Source of the DNA: G963663315 sp965214205
Lineage (GTDB): Bacteria > Pseudomonadota > Gammaproteobacteria > Arenicellales > Poriferihabitantaceae
Direction of reading: 5' to 3'
Length of the DNA stretch: 64,000 nucleotides
Assembly (NCBI GenBank): GCA_965214205.1
Contig: OZ243941.1
Span: 682,001-746,000, forward strand
Part shown: positions 31,301 to 39,579 of the stretch, one piece after another
How the letters are laid out: the number at the start of each line of letters is the position of its first letter
Position numbering within the stretch: the first letter of the stretch is position 1
Made by a program: the position numbers and the translations under genes
Notes under the pieces: generated by a model
Told to the model about the DNA's origin: nothing
Database searches by the model: none
What the model saw: only the letters and a program-made list of their open reading frames with translations

Positions 31301-32194
31301 TTGATCAAAAACAGCCGTGTCCTGCCATACCTGCTGATTTTCATTGCCGGGGTTTTGTGGGGCGGCACCTTCTCACTGGCGTTAATTGCGGCCTCTGACG
31401 GGACCCATCCACTGGTTCTGGCCACCTGGCAGGCGCTGGTGAGTTCGGTCATCTTCATTGTCGTGTGCCGGGCGCTTAAAGTTCCTGTGTTCCGGCTTGC
31501 GAATCTCGGCAAGTATTTGTTTATCGGGGTAGTGGGTCATATCACCCCCAATATACTTTATTACACCGCGGCGCCGCATTTATCTGCCGGAATCCTGTCG
31601 ATTACGGTGTCTACCGTGCCGCTGTTCACTTATGCCATTATGTGGGCGATGGGATTTGAACGGATTGCGATCAAACGCGCTGTGGGGCTGTTGTGCGGGA
31701 TGCTGGCGATCCTGCTGCTGGTGATACCGGACCAGGGATTGAGCAGTGATGACGTGAATTTCTGGATCTTGCTGGTGGTTTTGTGCGCACTGCTTTACGC
31801 CGCTGAAAATGTTTATATTGCTGAAGGGGTCAGTTACGAAACCAGTATTTTTGAGCTGCTGTGCGGGGCGAATGTCGTGTCGCTGGTTTTTCTGGTCCCG
31901 GCCACCTTCTCACTCGGAACAGGGAATCTGTTCCCCTGGGTTCTGACCAGCTCGGGTTGGGCGATCACCGGCATAGCCGTGGTCAGTGTGGTCGCCTATT
32001 CGATGTTCTTCTACACCATCAAGACGGCAGGCCCGGTATTCGCGAGTCAATGCGCCTATATCGTGACCGTGGCGGGAGTGCTGTGGGGAATCATCATCTT
32101 CTCCGAGCAGCACACGGTCTGGGTCTGGATGTCGGTTCTGATCATCATGGCCGGAGTGGCCCTGGTTTCGCCATCCCGGAGAGTCACGAACTGA
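31301..32194 (+). CDS. DMT-superfamily transporter, EamA domains
   Basis: Inner-membrane transporter of the drug/metabolite superfamily, 297 residues with about ten hydrophobic segments in two five-helix EamA repeats (repeat 1 about 10-140, repeat 2 about 155-290). Features such as GVLWGGTFSLALIAASDG at the start and a matching VAGVLWGIIIFSE near the end show the internal duplication. Translation must begin at TTG 31301 or another weak codon, since no ATG is in frame nearby. Members export amino acids, metabolites or nucleotide sugars; the cargo is unknown. Confidence 0.83.
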   Translation: MIKNSRVLPYLLIFIAGVLWGGTFSLALIAASDGTHPLVLATWQALVSSVIFIVVCRALKVPVFRLANLGKYLFIGVVGHITPNILYYTAAPHLSAGILSITVSTVPLFTYAIMWAMGFERIAIKRAVGLLCGMLAILLLVIPDQGLSSDDVNFWILLVVLCALLYAAENVYIAEGVSYETSIFELLCGANVVSLVFLVPATFSLGTGNLFPWVLTSSGWAITGIAVVSVVAYSMFFYTIKTAGPVFASQCAYIVTVAGVLWGIIIFSEQHTVWVWMSVLIIMAGVALVSPSRRVTN

Positions 32195-32215
32195 ATCCCG
32201 CAATCCCGGCGCCGG

Positions 32216-32698
32216 TCAGGAATTTCTGATTTTTTCGACCAGCGCTGTGGTTGACACCGGGCGCTCGAACCGGATCGAATGGACTGACCCGCCCCGCTCC
32301 TGCACTTCCCGCCCGCCCACAATGTCTTCGGCCTTCCAGTCGCCGCCCTTTACCAGCGCCTCCGGTTCGATCTTCATGATCAATTCCAGCGGGGTATCCT
32401 GGTCAAACGGCACGACCCCGTCCACGCACTCCAGAGCCGCCAGCACAACGGCTCGGTCCGCCAGGGTATTGAATGGCCGCCCCGCCCCCTTTTCGAGCCG
32501 TTTTACCGACGCATCCGAATTGACGCCCACCACCAGCGAGGCTCCCAGAGCGGCCGCGCTGTACAGGCAGGCGACATGCCCGCAGTGAAGAATGTCAAAC
32601 ACGCCATTGGTAAAAACCAGTGGCCGCTCAAATCCCGAAATCCATTTATCGAATCCGTCCGGGTGGCCGGGTGAGTATATCTTTTGCTGCGGAATCAA
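32216..32698 (-). CDS. rfaE2: D-glycero-beta-D-manno-heptose 1-phosphate adenylyltransferase (RfaE2-type)
   Basis: Nucleotidyltransferase making ADP-heptose for lipopolysaccharide inner core. The 160 residues have the family core VFTNGVFDILHCGHVACL with HxGH (about residues 38-41), and VNSDASVKRLEKGAGRP plus the ALVKGGDW region seen in the C-terminal half of E. coli HldE. Here it is a stand-alone domain, so the heptose kinase half must be a separate gene outside the window. It follows dolP on the same strand with a 35-base gap. Confidence 0.9.
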   Translation of the reverse strand: MIPQQKIYSPGHPDGFDKWISGFERPLVFTNGVFDILHCGHVACLYSAAALGASLVVGVNSDASVKRLEKGAGRPFNTLADRAVVLAALECVDGVVPFDQDTPLELIMKIEPEALVKGGDWKAEDIVGGREVQERGGSVHSIRFERPVSTTALVEKIRNS

Positions 32699-32733
32699 CC
32701 TTGTATCCCCGGGAGCCGGAGCCTTGCAGCCGG

Positions 32734-33360
32734 CTATTCGGTTTTGATGTATTCGAAAACCTTGACGATATGGATTACGCCTGCAACGCTTCGCGCTGCC
32801 TCGACTGCGGCCTGGGCTTCATCCTGTGTGACCAGACCCATCAGATAAACTTTGCCGCGCTCCGTAACCACCTTGATATTGGATGACGGCACGTTGTCTG
32901 CCCTTAACAGGGAGGTTTTCACCTTGCTGGTGATCCAGGTATCATTTGCACGGCTGTTGAGATTGCTTCGCCCGGCCAGATCCAGCTCATTGACTACTTT
33001 CCGGGTTTGCTCATATCCATTGGCCAGAGATTCCGCATACTGGCGTTGGTCATCGGTATGGACTTCTCCGGTGAGCAGTACGATTCCATTGATTGCCGTC
33101 ACGCTGATATTGACCGGCGAGCCAAGATTTTCATCCGACTGGTAATTGCCTCTTAATTTCAATTCCAGCAGGTTGTCGTCTATATTACGCCCCAGGGTTC
33201 GTCTTTCACCATGAAGGTCAATGGAGGTGACGATCACGGCGCCAACGAACAAGGGGGCGCAGGCGGTGATGGATTGTACGGTTGCCAGAACAAGCAGGCC
33301 GCAAAAAAGGTTTCTCCATATTCTCAGGAAACTCCCTGGATGGTCGTTTGTCGGGATCAT
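32734..33360 (-). CDS. dolP: BON-domain outer-membrane lipoprotein DolP (YraP)
   Basis: Outer-membrane lipoprotein with two BON domains that supports envelope integrity. The 208-residue precursor has a hydrophobic signal ending in the lipobox ITAC, followed by APLFVGAVIVTSID. BON repeat 1 includes NISVTAINGIVLLTGEV and repeat 2 includes NIKVVTERGKVYLMGLV. It belongs to the lpoA-yraN-dolP block; diaA, which lies between yraN and yraP in E. coli, is missing. A 7-base stem-loop (33396-33414) sits upstream, between it and yraN. Confidence 0.9.
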   Translation of the reverse strand: MIPTNDHPGSFLRIWRNLFCGLLVLATVQSITACAPLFVGAVIVTSIDLHGERRTLGRNIDDNLLELKLRGNYQSDENLGSPVNISVTAINGIVLLTGEVHTDDQRQYAESLANGYEQTRKVVNELDLAGRSNLNSRANDTWITSKVKTSLLRADNVPSSNIKVVTERGKVYLMGLVTQDEAQAAVEAARSVAGVIHIVKVFEYIKTE

Positions 33361-33485
33361 GTTGGTTTCTCGAACAAAGGTTAAACCGGTCGCGAGACAG
33401 GCAGACAGCCTGTCAGGAAGTCCGGGTCGGGTGAATTATACATCAGTTTGCGGCGTCTTTTCCGCTCACCTGACGTTACCGCCGT

Positions 33486-33845
33486 TCAAAACGCGTGTTT
33501 GATCCAGTCAATGTCAAACCGGTCTCTCGGTCCGGTGATCGCAATGACATCGAACCGGCATTGGTCGTATTGGCCGTTGCGGTATTGCTGCAGGAAGGAT
33601 TCCGCGGTTTTACGGATTTTATTCTGTTTCCTGCGGGTGATGCTTTCCTCCGCTCCGCCAAAGGCCCGGTTTTTTCGATAGCGCACCTCGACAAACACCA
33701 GATTCTGCCCCTGCCGCATGATCAGGTCAATTTCGCCGCATTTCCTGGAATAGTTGCGCGTAACCAGCGTAAGCCCCTGTGTCTTCAGCCAGGATAACGC
33801 AATGGATTCCGCGTCTTCACCGCGTTGCAAATGCGGCGCTTTCAA
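33486..33845 (-). CDS. yraN: YraN family (UPF0102) nuclease-fold protein
   Basis: Small protein of the endonuclease-like UPF0102 family, cellular role unknown. It has RGEDAESIALSWLKTQG at the start and the nuclease-like motif GEIDLIMRQGQNLVFVEVRYR with the conserved E-x-D and VEVR residues. The open frame extends to 34010, but the TTG at 33845, forming a 4-base overlap (TTGA) with the lpoA stop, yields 119 residues, close to the family length of about 120-130. It is translationally coupled to lpoA. Confidence 0.86.
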   Translation of the reverse strand: MKAPHLQRGEDAESIALSWLKTQGLTLVTRNYSRKCGEIDLIMRQGQNLVFVEVRYRKNRAFGGAEESITRRKQNKIRKTAESFLQQYRNGQYDQCRFDVIAITGPRDRFDIDWIKHAF

Positions 33846-35827
33846 GGTTGTTTCCCAGGATTCGCGGAATCCAGGAAATGACCACTGCCGTTCGTCATTG
33901 GCAAGGGTTCCGCCAGTCCGGATTCGAACTTTGCCCAGACCGGAAGGTGAACCGCGTTCCCGTCCGGGTCCACACGGATGGTCATGGCTTTGCCGGAGAG
34001 TTTCATCCATGAGTTCTGCCGTAACACCTGTAATCGGGGAATGATCTGATAACTCTGTATTCCGAGCGCATACAGTCGGTCCAGGGCAGTCCGGGCGTAA
34101 GGGCGTCCCGGGAAGTCACCGAATTGAGCGTTTTCCACGGATAAATCCGGCGCCGCCACGCCGTTGTCAGGAGGTCCTGCAGGGTTGTCCGGGTCCGGGA
34201 ATGGATTCTCACTGTCGTCCGGGTTGTTACCAGCCTCCGATTCTGCCTTGACCGCCACTTCTGCTTCTGCCGCTTTCCGGGCCGCCTCGACCGCCTTTTG
34301 CCGTTTGTACAACGAGACGCCATCCAGAATCCAGCGCATTTCTCCGAAAACCAGTCCATCCAGGTCCGCGTCCATCGCCGGGTCCGGTTTGCCCGCATAA
34401 ACATAAGAGGTCGCATAGAGAGGCACGCCATGAGCCTGGAAAAACCGGAGTTGAGGCACGATCAGTCTGGCCTGGGCTGTAGTGGCCGCCAGAAAAATGA
34501 AATCCATATCCTCATTGCGCCTGGGCGAAAATTTCAGGTTTAATCCGGTTTGCGCTTCTATCAGGCGATGGCGGATAATACTCTTGTCTATTCCCAGAAA
34601 TTTCCGGACCACTCTGGCGTGATTTGAGACGTCTTTCGGGAATGAGCTGTTTTTCAGAAGTTGACCGCCCAGATTTTCCCAGTGGGTGGCGAACGCATTG
34701 GCGACCCGCTCGCCCCACTCTCCCTCGCTTCGAAGCACGGTGGCGTTCCTGTGACCGGTAGCGTAAGCCTTGTCCGCCACCTGGCGCGCTTCATTTTCCG
34801 GGGAAAGGCTGATGCCATACAGATTATCCGATGCCTTTGCAGGTGGAATATCCGCAAGCAGCAACGTATCGGTTTCCAGGTTTCGGCCGACAAGCAGACT
34901 TTCCACCGTTTTCCTCCCCAGCGGGCCGACGATGAAATCAGCGCCGTCCGCTTCGGCGCCCTGATAGTAAAAAGAAACCAGCGAGGGATCAGCGCCGATA
35001 TCATATAGCGCCAGCTCCGGTTTCGAGTGGAAACTGTCCCGGCTATGCGCATCGGAGAAGCCATCGTAAAAAGCTTGGGCGGCCCTGCCGTCAGGCGAGG
35101 CAAGAGGCAAAAGCAATGCGACTTGCCGCCTGGTCTGCGGGCGGTTGACAGTGTATGAATCGATGAGCGCGGCGCTCGCAGGGTGGTTCGGCCAGGCCAG
35201 CCGCCACTCCTGCAACTCAGCTTCAGATTGCTCGGCGGTAAGCGCCTCGAGCAAAGCCAGCCAGCCAGCCAGGTTGGGGTCGGTGATGTCTTCCAGCAGC
35301 AGTGAACGATGCAGGGAGTCGAGTGATTCCAGTATTTGCAGCAGGGTTTTCCGGGTTTCCAGCCGGGCCTCCCCCGTGACCTCGGAATCCAGCTTCAGAA
35401 GCATCTCTACCGCCGCCGCCGGGTAGCCCAGGGCCAGTTGCGTTTTTGCCAGAAGAATCTGCTGTTCGGATTTTTCCGGCGCCCCCGGCAGATCTGTCTC
35501 CCACTCTCCCGTATCGTCAGCGTCAACAATGACAATCGTCTCTTCCTCTTCAAGACCATGACTGATCACATCCGGCTCCGGCTCCGCTACGGCTTCCTCT
35601 TCCTCTGTTATGCCTTCTATACCGGTTTCTTCTTCAGTATCCGTCTGTTGCGCAATCTCCGGGGTTGCTGTCGGCGCTTCCGGCAATGTCTCCGGTAATG
35701 GTGTACAGTTGGCGAGGAGCGCACAGACCAGGCCGAGAGCCAGGTTTGGGGCTGACAGTCTCGATTTCCCAGGCATCAAACTGAATTTCGGGAACCATTT
35801 TGACAAGCGGCGGAAGAGCGGGATCAT
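33842..35827 (-). CDS. lpoA: Penicillin-binding protein activator LpoA
   Basis: Outer-membrane lipoprotein that reaches through the periplasm to activate PBP1a. The ATG at 35827, preceded by AAGGAA, gives 661 residues. A signal region is followed by LLANC as a probable lipobox, with asparagine at -1, which is unusual. Then comes an acidic, proline-rich linker (about residues 50-115), an N-terminal helical TPR-like domain, and a C-terminal periplasmic-binding-protein-like domain with VALLLPLASPDGRAAQAFYDGF and VGPLGRKTVESLL. An extra acidic insert lies near residue 550. Next to yraN and divergent from rsmI, as expected. Confidence 0.88.
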   Translation of the reverse strand: MIPLFRRLSKWFPKFSLMPGKSRLSAPNLALGLVCALLANCTPLPETLPEAPTATPEIAQQTDTEEETGIEGITEEEEAVAEPEPDVISHGLEEEETIVIVDADDTGEWETDLPGAPEKSEQQILLAKTQLALGYPAAAVEMLLKLDSEVTGEARLETRKTLLQILESLDSLHRSLLLEDITDPNLAGWLALLEALTAEQSEAELQEWRLAWPNHPASAALIDSYTVNRPQTRRQVALLLPLASPDGRAAQAFYDGFSDAHSRDSFHSKPELALYDIGADPSLVSFYYQGAEADGADFIVGPLGRKTVESLLVGRNLETDTLLLADIPPAKASDNLYGISLSPENEARQVADKAYATGHRNATVLRSEGEWGERVANAFATHWENLGGQLLKNSSFPKDVSNHARVVRKFLGIDKSIIRHRLIEAQTGLNLKFSPRRNEDMDFIFLAATTAQARLIVPQLRFFQAHGVPLYATSYVYAGKPDPAMDADLDGLVFGEMRWILDGVSLYKRQKAVEAARKAAEAEVAVKAESEAGNNPDDSENPFPDPDNPAGPPDNGVAAPDLSVENAQFGDFPGRPYARTALDRLYALGIQSYQIIPRLQVLRQNSWMKLSGKAMTIRVDPDGNAVHLPVWAKFESGLAEPLPMTNGSGHFLDSANPGKQP

Positions 35828-35885
35828 GGAAATTCCTTGAACAGCAGTATCGGATGAAAACACTTACAGTATAAGAGATTCGGTA

Positions 35886-36731
35886 ATGAACGGCAAAACA
35901 GGAGCGCTGTATATTGTGGCCACCCCAATCGGCAATCTGGAAGACATCGGGCTGCGCGCAAAAGCCGTATTGGCGCAGGTCGGACTGATACTGGCGGAAG
36001 ACACCCGACAGGCAGCCAAGCTGCTGAATCACTGCCAGATCAAAACCAGAACCCGGTCATTTCACGAACATAACGAAAACGAACAGACCGCCGGAATCAT
36101 CCGGTTGCTGCGGCAGGGGTCGGATATTGCGCTGATCAGCGATGCCGGCACGCCGTTGATCAGTGATCCGGGCTATCGACTGGTTCAGGCGGCGCGAAAC
36201 AATCAACTGCCGGTCATCCCGGTTCCCGGACCGAGCGCCGTTATCGCGGCGCTTTCGGCTTCCGGGTTGCCGGCGGACCGATTCTGCTTCGAGGGATTTC
36301 TACCGGCCAGACGAGGGCAGCGCCAGCAAAAACTCAAGGAATTATCGACCGAATCCAGAACTCTGGTACTGTTCGAGTCGAGTCACCGCATTGCTGCTGC
36401 GCTCGCGGATATCCAGTCCTGCCTACCGGAGAATGTACAAGTCACCGTGGCCCGCGAGATGACCAAGAAATTCGAATCATTCTACCACGGTGACATCGGG
36501 ACAGTCCGCCAACAGATTGAACAGGGCGACCCGCATCAAAAGGGAGAATTCGTCATCGTATTGTCCTGGCAGGCGCCGGACGACCCCGACTGGCAAAAAG
36601 CATCGACGCTGGCGGCGGCGATGGTTGAGTACATGCCCGCGAAGACGGTGGCGAAAATAGTCAGCGACACGTTCGGAGTGAGCAAAAACCGACTGTACCG
36701 GCTTGTTCTCGAGCTCAAGAAGGGGAGTTGA
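35886..36731 (+). CDS. rsmI: 16S rRNA (cytidine(1402)-2'-O)-methyltransferase RsmI
   Basis: SAM-dependent methyltransferase acting on C1402 of 16S rRNA, using the tetrapyrrole-methylase fold. The 281 residues start with GALYIVATPIGNLEDIGLRA, and contain EDTRQAAKLL, SDAGTPLISDPG and PGPSAVIAALSASG, all diagnostic. It is divergent from lpoA with 58 bases between starts, the standard gammaproteobacterial arrangement. The C-terminal region ends in a small helical domain. Confidence 0.95.
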   Translation: MNGKTGALYIVATPIGNLEDIGLRAKAVLAQVGLILAEDTRQAAKLLNHCQIKTRTRSFHEHNENEQTAGIIRLLRQGSDIALISDAGTPLISDPGYRLVQAARNNQLPVIPVPGPSAVIAALSASGLPADRFCFEGFLPARRGQRQQKLKELSTESRTLVLFESSHRIAAALADIQSCLPENVQVTVAREMTKKFESFYHGDIGTVRQQIEQGDPHQKGEFVIVLSWQAPDDPDWQKASTLAAAMVEYMPAKTVAKIVSDTFGVSKNRLYRLVLELKKGS

Positions 36732-36847
36732 TTTTGTGCAGTGTGCCGGGGGCACGGCTCAACCATCGACCATTGTGAGCGCTTTGCGTGGGATACGCAG
36801 GCCTGATATACTGCTCGTTTCTCCCTCCGCCCGGCCGGGCATGAATC

Positions 36848-38068
36848 ATGGCACATTCTGAAACGGGTTCTTCTGTTTCGGCCGACGGGCCGTCAGTCAT
36901 TGCCCAAAACCGGTTTCTGCTCGGAACACTCACCCTGGGCCACTTGATCAATGACTGGGTCGCCGGGACGATCTGGATTATCGCCCCCGCGGTCGCGGTG
37001 AGCATGGGATACGGCCCTGCCGAAGTCGGTATCATTCTGGCCGTCAACGGAATTGCCGCTGGCCTGACCTATATCCCGGCAGGCATGATTGCCGATCGCG
37101 TCTCCAACCAGGGTTTCCTGATGCTGATCTCGTTCTGGTGGGTGGCAGCGGGGTATTTTGTCAGTACCCTTGTGCCCGGCTTCTGGCCCATAGCCCTGTT
37201 GCTGGCCGTCGGCGTCATGGGCGACGCGTTCTGGCATCCGGTCGCAACCGGCGTGCTGGTCAAGACCCTGCCCAGCCGAAGAGCCCAGGCGCTTGGCATT
37301 CACGCCATGGGAGGCAGCATCGGCGCGGAAATCCTGGGCCCGTTGAGCATGGGGTTTCTGCTCGGATACTTCAGCTGGCAGACCAGCCTGCAACTGCTGG
37401 TCATCCCCGCCGTGCTGATGGGACTGGCGTTTATATTCATAGCGCCGAAGATTGTCACCACTTCCAGACGCAAGCTGTCCATTGCAGACCTGAAAAAACT
37501 GGCGCGGCGCTGGAGCTCATCCCAGGGACTGCTCATGGTGGGCATGATGATTTGCTACAATATGGCTCTGTTTGCGTTGTTGTCCATGACGCCGGTGATT
37601 CTGCAGCAGCGATACGGATTCAGCGCTTTCAACTCATCTGTCGTGTTTGCCGGGATGCTGGTGTTCGGCACCCTGTGCCAGCCGTTCATCGGCAAGATTT
37701 CGGATATTGCCGGCCGCAAGGCGCTGCTGATCGGGGCGGTCGGCCTTGCCGCCGTATGCGCAGCAGGCGCAGGACTGTTCTCCGGATTCCTGCTGTTCGC
37801 CACTTCGCTGATCGGCGCCGCTTCGCTGCTGACGGCCATACGCCCGGTAATTCTTGCCGCTGCAGTCGAATTTTCCGGGGATTCGGAATCCACCACGATG
37901 GGACTGGTGTTCGCCATCCTGGATGGTGTGGGGGCGCTCGGCGCCCTGTTGTCAGGACTGGTGGGTGAAATCGATCTTTCGCTTGCCTTCCTGCTGGCGG
38001 CCGCATTGTCGACCGCTTCGATCACGCTTGCCCTGATGCTACAATTCTCCAGGGGTACGGGCCAGTGA
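36848..38068 (+). CDS. Major facilitator transporter, fosmidomycin-resistance (Fsr)-like
   Basis: Inner-membrane transporter of 406 residues with about twelve hydrophobic segments. GHLINDWVAGTIWIIAP in helix 1 resembles the GHxxxD motif of Fsr-like MFS proteins, and GMIADRVSNQG and GKISDIAGRKALL are the two MFS loop motifs. A central basic loop (about residues 205-220) divides the halves. Its stop overlaps the start of the Slam-like gene (GTGA), so the pair is translationally coupled. Whether it exports a drug, siderophore or metabolite is unknown. Confidence 0.85.
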   Translation: MAHSETGSSVSADGPSVIAQNRFLLGTLTLGHLINDWVAGTIWIIAPAVAVSMGYGPAEVGIILAVNGIAAGLTYIPAGMIADRVSNQGFLMLISFWWVAAGYFVSTLVPGFWPIALLLAVGVMGDAFWHPVATGVLVKTLPSRRAQALGIHAMGGSIGAEILGPLSMGFLLGYFSWQTSLQLLVIPAVLMGLAFIFIAPKIVTTSRRKLSIADLKKLARRWSSSQGLLMVGMMICYNMALFALLSMTPVILQQRYGFSAFNSSVVFAGMLVFGTLCQPFIGKISDIAGRKALLIGAVGLAAVCAAGAGLFSGFLLFATSLIGAASLLTAIRPVILAAAVEFSGDSESTTMGLVFAILDGVGALGALLSGLVGEIDLSLAFLLAAALSTASITLALMLQFSRGTGQ

Positions 38069-39459
38069 GGGGATTGACCGCATTATCGTACTCTCACATT
38101 CCGGTCACGGTACTGATCAGCGCTCTGGTTGTCCTCGTCCTGTCCGCAACCGCTTCTTTTGGCGCACCCGACCAACCATCGCATCTGTCGTCTGATCCAC
38201 AGGTCGTTCATGCAAGGGCGCTGATTGAGCGGGGTCAGTTCGGTGAGGCGCTGCTGGCTTTACGTCCGCTTGCCTCGAACCACCCGGATCAAACCGATGT
38301 CCTGTTTCTCACTGGCTTGGCCGCTCTCGGCGCGGCGCAACTCCCGGAAACGAACGAACCGGAGCGAACCGGTCTGCTCAATGAAGCGATTGCGGCGTTT
38401 CGCGCCATTCTGATCAACCGGCCCGGTCTGGTGCGTGTGCGTCTGGAACTGGCTCGCGCGTTCTTCCTCAAAGGAGATGATGACCTGTCGCGCAAGCATT
38501 TCGAACGGGTGCTGGCGGGAGGGCCGCCATCGGCGATGGTCGCCAACATTCAGCGTTTTTTCGAGGTGATGCGAGCGCGGCGGCGCTGGAGTGGCTATTT
38601 CGGCGCAACCCTGGCTCCGGACAGCAACATCAATGCGGCCTCCGATGTCGGGACCATCTATATCTACGGTCTCCCGTTTCGCCGGGATGCGGATGCCGGG
38701 GCACAGTCGGGGCTGGGGGTCGTGTTGTGGGGCGGCGCGGAATATCAGCATCCGCTGACCAGACAGGCGCGACTTCGTGCGGGGGTTGACATCGCGCGCA
38801 GAGAGTATGCCGGGCGAGACTTCGACCAGACTTCATTATCGGTCCATACAGGGCCGCGCTGGCTGATCAGCCGGGAGACGGAGACCAGCCTGCTTGGCAA
38901 CATCCTTCGTCGCTGGACAGCTGGTAAACCACAATCGCGCGAACGGGGTGGTCGTCTTGATATAGTACATCGTCTGTCCGGGCGTATGGTTGGCAATGGT
39001 CGGGTGGCCTGGCATCAGCGCGATTACGACCGAGATAAACATCTGGATGGTTCTCGTACCGACCTGTCGCTGAGCCTCCGTTGGCAGGCGACGCCAACGA
39101 TGCAGACTGATGCCACCGTTGGCTATGCGAGGGAGCGGACGCAGTCAACCGTATGGAGAAACTCCAGCAAATGGCTGCGGCTCGGCGCCTCCTTCGCGTT
39201 GCCGCGGGGCTTTACGATGGGCGGTAGTGGAGAATGGCTTTGGACCGATTACAAAGGCAACTGGACGCCGTTTACGCCGGACGACAGCGCCCGCGCGGAT
39301 CGCACCCGGATTCTTCGTACTTCAGTATTCAATCGCGCATTTACGGTATTCGGATTCAGCCCGAAGCTCGCTCTGGTCAATGAAGTGCGAGAATCCACCG
39401 CTCAAGCCTATGACTACAGAAGAAACCGCGCAGAATTGCAGTTTGTGCGCCAATTCTGA
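38065..39459 (+). CDS. Slam-like outer-membrane protein (TPR plus DUF560 barrel)
   Basis: Probable outer-membrane translocator of the surface lipoprotein assembly modifier family (type XI secretion). The 464 residues comprise a signal peptide (cleavage near SFG-A, about residue 33), a TPR-like helical domain (about 45-165, with ARALIERGQFGEALLAL and RVRLELARAFFLKGDD), and a C-terminal barrel beginning WSGYFGATLAPDSNIN and ending in phenylalanine (FVRQF), as outer-membrane barrels do. The start is GTG at 38065, overlapping the MFS stop. An RTX-repeat protein gene faces it 120 bases away and is a candidate cargo. Confidence 0.8.
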   Translation: MRGLTALSYSHIPVTVLISALVVLVLSATASFGAPDQPSHLSSDPQVVHARALIERGQFGEALLALRPLASNHPDQTDVLFLTGLAALGAAQLPETNEPERTGLLNEAIAAFRAILINRPGLVRVRLELARAFFLKGDDDLSRKHFERVLAGGPPSAMVANIQRFFEVMRARRRWSGYFGATLAPDSNINAASDVGTIYIYGLPFRRDADAGAQSGLGVVLWGGAEYQHPLTRQARLRAGVDIARREYAGRDFDQTSLSVHTGPRWLISRETETSLLGNILRRWTAGKPQSRERGGRLDIVHRLSGRMVGNGRVAWHQRDYDRDKHLDGSRTDLSLSLRWQATPTMQTDATVGYARERTQSTVWRNSSKWLRLGASFALPRGFTMGGSGEWLWTDYKGNWTPFTPDDSARADRTRILRTSVFNRAFTVFGFSPKLALVNEVRESTAQAYDYRRNRAELQFVRQF

Positions 39460-39579
39460 ATCAAAGAAAACAAGCGAAGCGCAAGTGGATTGGATGGGGG
39501 GACCTTGTCCCTCCCGCGAATGATCGGAACAGGCATCAAACGATACCGGGAAACCCCCAGCTGCGTGACGGCTAAACCG

